DNA of 64,000 bases from Paracoccaceae bacterium. Its GTDB lineage: Bacteria > Pseudomonadota > Alphaproteobacteria > Rhodobacterales > Rhodobacteraceae. Where the stretch lies: contig JACONJ010000021.1 in NCBI GenBank assembly GCA_014323785.1, positions 1 through 64,000 of the forward strand, in the 5' to 3' direction. Position numbers and translations under genes: made by a program. Positions within the stretch are counted from its first letter, which is position 1, and each line of letters begins with the position of its first letter. The notes under the pieces are model-generated. The model saw only the letters and a program-made list of their open reading frames with translations, was not told the origin of the DNA and ran no database searches. Shown here in pieces: positions 60,475-64,000 of this stretch.

Positions 60475-62064
60475 ATGACCGATCTTGTGCCGCTGAAGCG
60501 CGCGCTTCTGTCCGTGTCGGATAAAACCGGACTGGCGCAATTCGCCACCGCCCTGGCCACCATGGGGGTGGAGCTGCTCTCAACCGGCGGCACCGCCCGG
60601 ATGCTGCGCATGGCGGGGCTGCAGGTTGCCGACGTGGCCGAGGTAACGGGGTTCCCCGAGATGATGGACGGGCGGGTGAAAACCCTGCACCCGATGATCC
60701 ATGGCGGGCTTCTGGCACTGCGCGACAATGCCAAACATCAGGCCGCGATGGCCAAACACGGGATCGGGGCGATCGACCTGCTTGTTGTCAACCTGTACCC
60801 CTTTGTCGAGACGGTTGCCAAAGGCCGCGACGATGACGAATGCACGAACAACATTGATATCGGTGGCCCTGCGATGATCCGCGCGGCCGCGAAGAACCAT
60901 GCCTTTGTTGCCACGATTGTCGATCCCCTGGATTACGCCCCGCTTCTGGCCGAACTGCGCACCCGGGGCGGCGCGACCCGGCGGGCGTTCCGCCAGCGGC
61001 TGGCGAAAACCGCCTTTGGCTGCACGGCGTTTTACGACGCCGCCGTAGCGCAATGGATGGCCGCGCGGCTGGATGAGCCGATGCCCGTCCGCCGCACCTT
61101 TTCCGGCACCCTGGCGCAGCATCTGCGCTATGGCGAAAACCCGCATCAGGTCGCCGCCTTCTACACCGATGGCAGCGCACGGCGCGGCGTGGCCACCGCC
61201 GAACAGCACCAGGGCAAGGCACTGAGCTACAACAACATCAACGACACCGACGCCGCGTTTGAACTGGTGGCCGAGTTTGATCCCGCCGGGGGCCCCGCCT
61301 GCGCGATCATCAAACATGCCAATCCCTGCGGCGTGGCACGGGCGGCAACCCTGGCCAAAGCCTATGGCCGGGCCTTCGATTGCGACCGGACCAGTGCCTT
61401 TGGCGGAATCATCGCGCTGAACCAGCCGCTTGATGCGGAAACGGCCCGGGCGATCACCAAAGGGTTCACCGAAGTGGTCATCGCCCCGGGGGCCGATGCC
61501 GCGGCCAAAGCCATCTGTGCTCAAAGGCCCAACCTGCGCCTGCTGACAACCGATGGCCTGCCCGACCCGCGCACGGCCGGGCAGGTGATGCGCCAGGTAT
61601 CGGGCGGGGTTCTGGTGCAGGACCGGGACAACGGGCACATATCCGGGGCGGATGTGACGGTCGTGACCGAACGTGCGCCGGATGCGGATGAGCTGGCCGA
61701 CCTTCTGTTTGCCTGGCGCGTGGCCAAACACGTAAAATCAAACGCCATCGTCTATGCAAAGGATCAGGCCACTGTCGGGATTGGCGCGGGACAGATGAGC
61801 CGGGTGGATTCCAGCCGCATCGCCGGGCGCAAGGCCGCGGATATGGGCAGGGTTCTGGGCCTCGGCACCAGCCCGGCACAGGGTGCGGTCCTGGCCTCGG
61901 ATGCATTCTTCCCCTTCGCCGATGGCCTGCTGGCCGCGGTTGAGGCTGGCGCGCGGGCCGTGATCCAGCCCGGCGGTTCCATGCGCGATCAGGAGGTGAT
62001 CGCCGCCGCCAATACGGCGGGCCTGGCGATGGTTTTCACCGGCATGCGCCATTTCCGGCATTAG
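60475..62064 (+). CDS. purH: Bifunctional AICAR formyltransferase / IMP cyclohydrolase
   Basis: A 529-residue enzyme for the last two steps of IMP synthesis. The N-terminal MGS-like cyclohydrolase domain has [25 protein letters not shown] and [13 protein letters not shown]. The C-terminal AICAR formyltransferase domain has [27 protein letters not shown] (catalytic Lys-His), [13 protein letters not shown] and [11 protein letters not shown], then [11 protein letters not shown]. It follows rsmB by 150 bases. purC, in the same pathway, lies 46 kb away on the other strand. Confidence 0.97.
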   Translation: MTDLVPLKRALLSVSDKTGLAQFATALATMGVELLSTGGTARMLRMAGLQVADVAEVTGFPEMMDGRVKTLHPMIHGGLLALRDNAKHQAAMAKHGIGAIDLLVVNLYPFVETVAKGRDDDECTNNIDIGGPAMIRAAAKNHAFVATIVDPLDYAPLLAELRTRGGATRRAFRQRLAKTAFGCTAFYDAAVAQWMAARLDEPMPVRRTFSGTLAQHLRYGENPHQVAAFYTDGSARRGVATAEQHQGKALSYNNINDTDAAFELVAEFDPAGGPACAIIKHANPCGVARAATLAKAYGRAFDCDRTSAFGGIIALNQPLDAETARAITKGFTEVVIAPGADAAAKAICAQRPNLRLLTTDGLPDPRTAGQVMRQVSGGVLVQDRDNGHISGADVTVVTERAPDADELADLLFAWRVAKHVKSNAIVYAKDQATVGIGAGQMSRVDSSRIAGRKAADMGRVLGLGTSPAQGAVLASDAFFPFADGLLAAVEAGARAVIQPGGSMRDQEVIAAANTAGLAMVFTGMRHFRH

Positions 62065-62206
62065 CACCACGGCCCGGAGGATCCGCTGCTTCGGACGCGC
62101 GATGTCTTTGTGGCCGGAGACCTGGACCGTGCTTGACAAGGGCCGCGCCACCGCATACCCCTGTGCCACGCCATGCGCTTCGCGCGGATTTCCCAAGGTG
62201 AACGAC

Positions 62207-62815
62207 ATGAAGAAACTTCTGCTGGCCGCGTCCGTGATACTCGCCGGTTCCCATAATGCGATGGCCCAAGACATGGACGCGACGGATCTGACGAACTACG
62301 AATTTTTTGAGGATGGCGAAACCATCAAGACCCTTGCACAGTTGCAGGATATGAAAGGGGCTTACGAGGCCCTGGTTGCGGACGGGAATTGCCGCGCGGC
62401 CATCCCGGCCATTATCGCATTTTATGAGGCCGCAAACCAGGTTTCAAACCTTATTCGGCGGGGCAATGAACCCTACTATGACGCCAGCCGGGATGATCGG
62501 GAGCGTATTACTATCTTCAGCCGTGTACCAGAGTCTGCCCCAGAAGCACATAACCTCGCAAACGAACTGCGCGCAGCAGAAGGGGCATTTAACAGCCTGC
62601 TCCGGCAGAGGAACCGGGCCTGGGTGGAAGAGGCCAAATGCCTTCTGAACGAAGGGGAACGGGAAGCCGCCATTCTGCGCCTGTATCGCGCCCTTGATTA
62701 CATCAGCGTGGATGTTGGTATTACTACTACTGGCGGGGATATTACTACAAACCCGTTGTGGGCAGAGGCACGAAGGCTTCTTTGGGCCGAGGTGGGGTTT
62801 GAACCGGAACTATAA
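62207..62815 (+). CDS. Exported protein of unknown function
   Basis: A 202-residue protein. The ATG at 62207 (AAGGTG upstream) starts a clear signal peptide (KKLLLAASVILAGSHNAMAQ). The mature part is helical: LAQLQDMKGAYEALVADGNC, IPAIIAFYEAANQVSNLIRR and AAEGAFNSLLRQRNRAWVEE. Two Cys lie far apart. It is reminiscent of small periplasmic repeat proteins but I recognise no family. The stretch encoding GITTTGGDITTNP contains a triplet-rich TACTACTA repeat. Confidence 0.75.
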   Translation: MKKLLLAASVILAGSHNAMAQDMDATDLTNYEFFEDGETIKTLAQLQDMKGAYEALVADGNCRAAIPAIIAFYEAANQVSNLIRRGNEPYYDASRDDRERITIFSRVPESAPEAHNLANELRAAEGAFNSLLRQRNRAWVEEAKCLLNEGEREAAILRLYRALDYISVDVGITTTGGDITTNPLWAEARRLLWAEVGFEPEL

Positions 62816-62922
62816 GGTCTGTTAGTGCCCATCCCGGCCGGTGGCACGGATTCCGGCCATCGGCCCCGTGCCTTCTACCCCCCCCCAGGGGCGTTTTGCA
62901 CCTGCCATCACGGAGCCCGCCC

Positions 62923-63396
62923 ATGCGCCTTTTCGCCTGCTCCGCCATTCTTTGGTTCCTGCTGGATCAGGTCTCAAAGTACGCCATTGTGCACGGCATG
63001 AACCTGGCCGAACACGGGGCAATCGACGTCTGGCCCCCCTTTCTGACCTTTCGCATGGGCTGGAATACGGGTATCAATTTCGGGCTGTTCTCGAATGCGG
63101 CGGATGCCATGCGGTGGTTCCTTGTCGGCCTGGCGGTTGTCATCGCACTCTGGCTTATCCACTGGGCCAGGACCGGCCTGACGCATCCGGGTGCGCACCT
63201 TGCGGCGGGGGCGATTGTTGGCGGTGCAGCGGGCAACGCCCTTGATCGGGTGATTTACGGGGCGGTCGCGGACGTCCTGAACGTGTCCTGTTGCGGAATC
63301 GTGAACCCGTTTACCTTCAACATCGCCGATATCGGTATTTGTGCCGGTGCCTTTGGCGTGCTTATCTTTGGGAACCACAAGAAGCGCGCCGCGTAA
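62923..63396 (+). CDS. lspA: Lipoprotein signal peptidase (signal peptidase II)
   Basis: A 157-residue integral membrane aspartyl protease with four hydrophobic spans that cuts prolipoproteins ahead of the lipidated Cys. The catalytic pair is Asp 108 (GGAAGNALDRVIYGAVADVL) and Asp 136 (FTFNIADIGI). The N-terminal WFLLDQVSKY is typical. The ATG at 62923 follows CGGAG. It is followed after 49 bases by a lipoprotein gene, a fitting neighbour. Confidence 0.96.
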   Translation: MRLFACSAILWFLLDQVSKYAIVHGMNLAEHGAIDVWPPFLTFRMGWNTGINFGLFSNAADAMRWFLVGLAVVIALWLIHWARTGLTHPGAHLAAGAIVGGAAGNALDRVIYGAVADVLNVSCCGIVNPFTFNIADIGICAGAFGVLIFGNHKKRAA

Positions 63397-63445
63397 CAGT
63401 GCGGATATACCGCGCTACACCATCCACACACCGCAAGGGGTGACA

Positions 63446-63961
63446 ATGAGAGTGCACATCGCAATAGGGGTCGGGCTGGTTCTGCTGGTGGTCGCTGCCT
63501 GCAGCCGGGATAACCCGCGCCTGCTAAACATCACCCAGGATGGCGAGGGGCCGGATGAATTTATGATTCTGCCGACACGCCCCCTGGACATGCCGCAGAG
63601 TTTCGCCGAATTGCCGCCGCCCACCCCGGGCGGTATCAACCGGGCCGACAGGGTGCCCAAAGCTGATGCCATCGCCGCGCTGGGCGGCTCCATCGACCGC
63701 GCCAGCCGCGATAACGGCAGCCTGGTCCGCCATGCCGCGCGCTTTGGCATCGCCGCCGGCATCCGCGACACGCTCGCCGCCGAGGATCTGGCGTTTCGTC
63801 GTCGCAATGACGGGCGGCTTTTGGAACGGCTTTTCAACGTGAACACCTATCACCGCGCCTACCGCGATGTGGCACTTGACCAATACGAAGAGTTAGCGCG
63901 CATGCGCCGCGCGGGCATTCGCACCCCCGCCGCACCGCCCGCCCCGGCCGACGATGAATAG
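63446..63961 (+). CDS. DUF3035 lipoprotein (BamF-type)
   Basis: A 171-residue lipoprotein. A membrane-type leader ends in the lipobox VVAAC with the lipidated Cys at 19. The mature part has GPDEFMILPTRPLDMP and LPPPTPGGINRADRVP, the hallmark of the DUF3035 family, which Pfam links to the alphaproteobacterial BamF subunit of the outer-membrane assembly machine. The C-terminal half is helical and Arg/Asp-rich. The start at 63446 follows AAGGGG. It is cotranscribed with lspA in my reading. Confidence 0.88.
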   Translation: MRVHIAIGVGLVLLVVAACSRDNPRLLNITQDGEGPDEFMILPTRPLDMPQSFAELPPPTPGGINRADRVPKADAIAALGGSIDRASRDNGSLVRHAARFGIAAGIRDTLAAEDLAFRRRNDGRLLERLFNVNTYHRAYRDVALDQYEELARMRRAGIRTPAAPPAPADDE

Positions 63962-64000
63962 TGCCACCACAGCCCTGGCAGGGCGGTTGATGCGGGCGAA

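Noticed and set aside
60580..61731. Long minus-strand open frame inside purH
   Set aside because: Shadow of purH; Gly/His/Arg-rich and no ribosome site.

Overview
The window is about 60% G+C and reads as a chromosomal segment of an alphaproteobacterium of the Rhodobacterales (Paracoccaceae/Roseobacter-type). The signs are an F1-ATPase inhibitor zeta subunit (DUF1476), RNase E ending in a GWW tail, DctB/DctD, a DUF1674 (SDHAF4-type) protein, a single-gene LolC/E permease and an LspA-DUF3035 lipoprotein pair. No integrase, transposase, CRISPR array or rRNA was recognised. One tRNA-Leu(UAA) is present.

Layout. 1-5.4 kb: the end of a frameshifted RTX-repeat gene, an M23 peptidase/bactofilin cell-shape pair, a DUF2189 membrane protein, an RTX C-terminal scrap and prfB. 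5.7-10.5 kb: a periplasmic M48 protease and a DsbA-like protein, convergent with rne, which has a hairpin-rich leader. 10.5-13.6 kb: dctDB, whose DctD lacks the GAFTGA loop. 14-16.5 kb: purC, the ATPase zeta subunit and a betaine/homocysteine methyltransferase.

16.7-32.3 kb is the highlight: a Ter (tellurium-resistance-type) stress island. The plus-strand arm runs TerD-like, TerB, CaCA antiporter, TerD, TerD/E, two TerD-TerA fusions born by duplication, a DUF4236 protein, two VWA (TerY) proteins, a PP2C phosphatase and a kinase with a zinc ribbon. It meets a minus-strand arm (PRTase_2/TRSP, HAD phosphatase, PRTase_1/PELOTA, C-C bond lyase) tail to tail, the stop codons sharing a CTAG. The two arms match the signalling and nucleoside-like metabolite arms known from Ter systems. 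Here the expected TerC and ATP-grasp are absent and a cation antiporter and DUF4236 protein are present. A small unknown module (DUF6978-like, DUF1828-like and a 60-aa protein, closed by a clear terminator) follows at 32.8-34.7 kb.

34.9-52.3 kb: LolCD, a B12-binding regulator, cobQ, hexuronate catabolism (uxuB, uxaC with an apparent ACG start), an MttB-family corrinoid methyltransferase homologue, uvrD, and a cobalamin riboswitch driving a small leader ORF and btuDFC. Corrinoid biology recurs through this stretch. 52.6-64 kb: housekeeping genes (mtnP, truB, rbfA, dapB, rsmB, purH, lspA) interspersed with decayed genes: a flavin reductase remnant, a DUF1643 gene with an in-frame amber codon, and an rsmB frameshift. 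Together with the RTX frameshift these suggest either active gene decay or residual single-base errors in the assembly.
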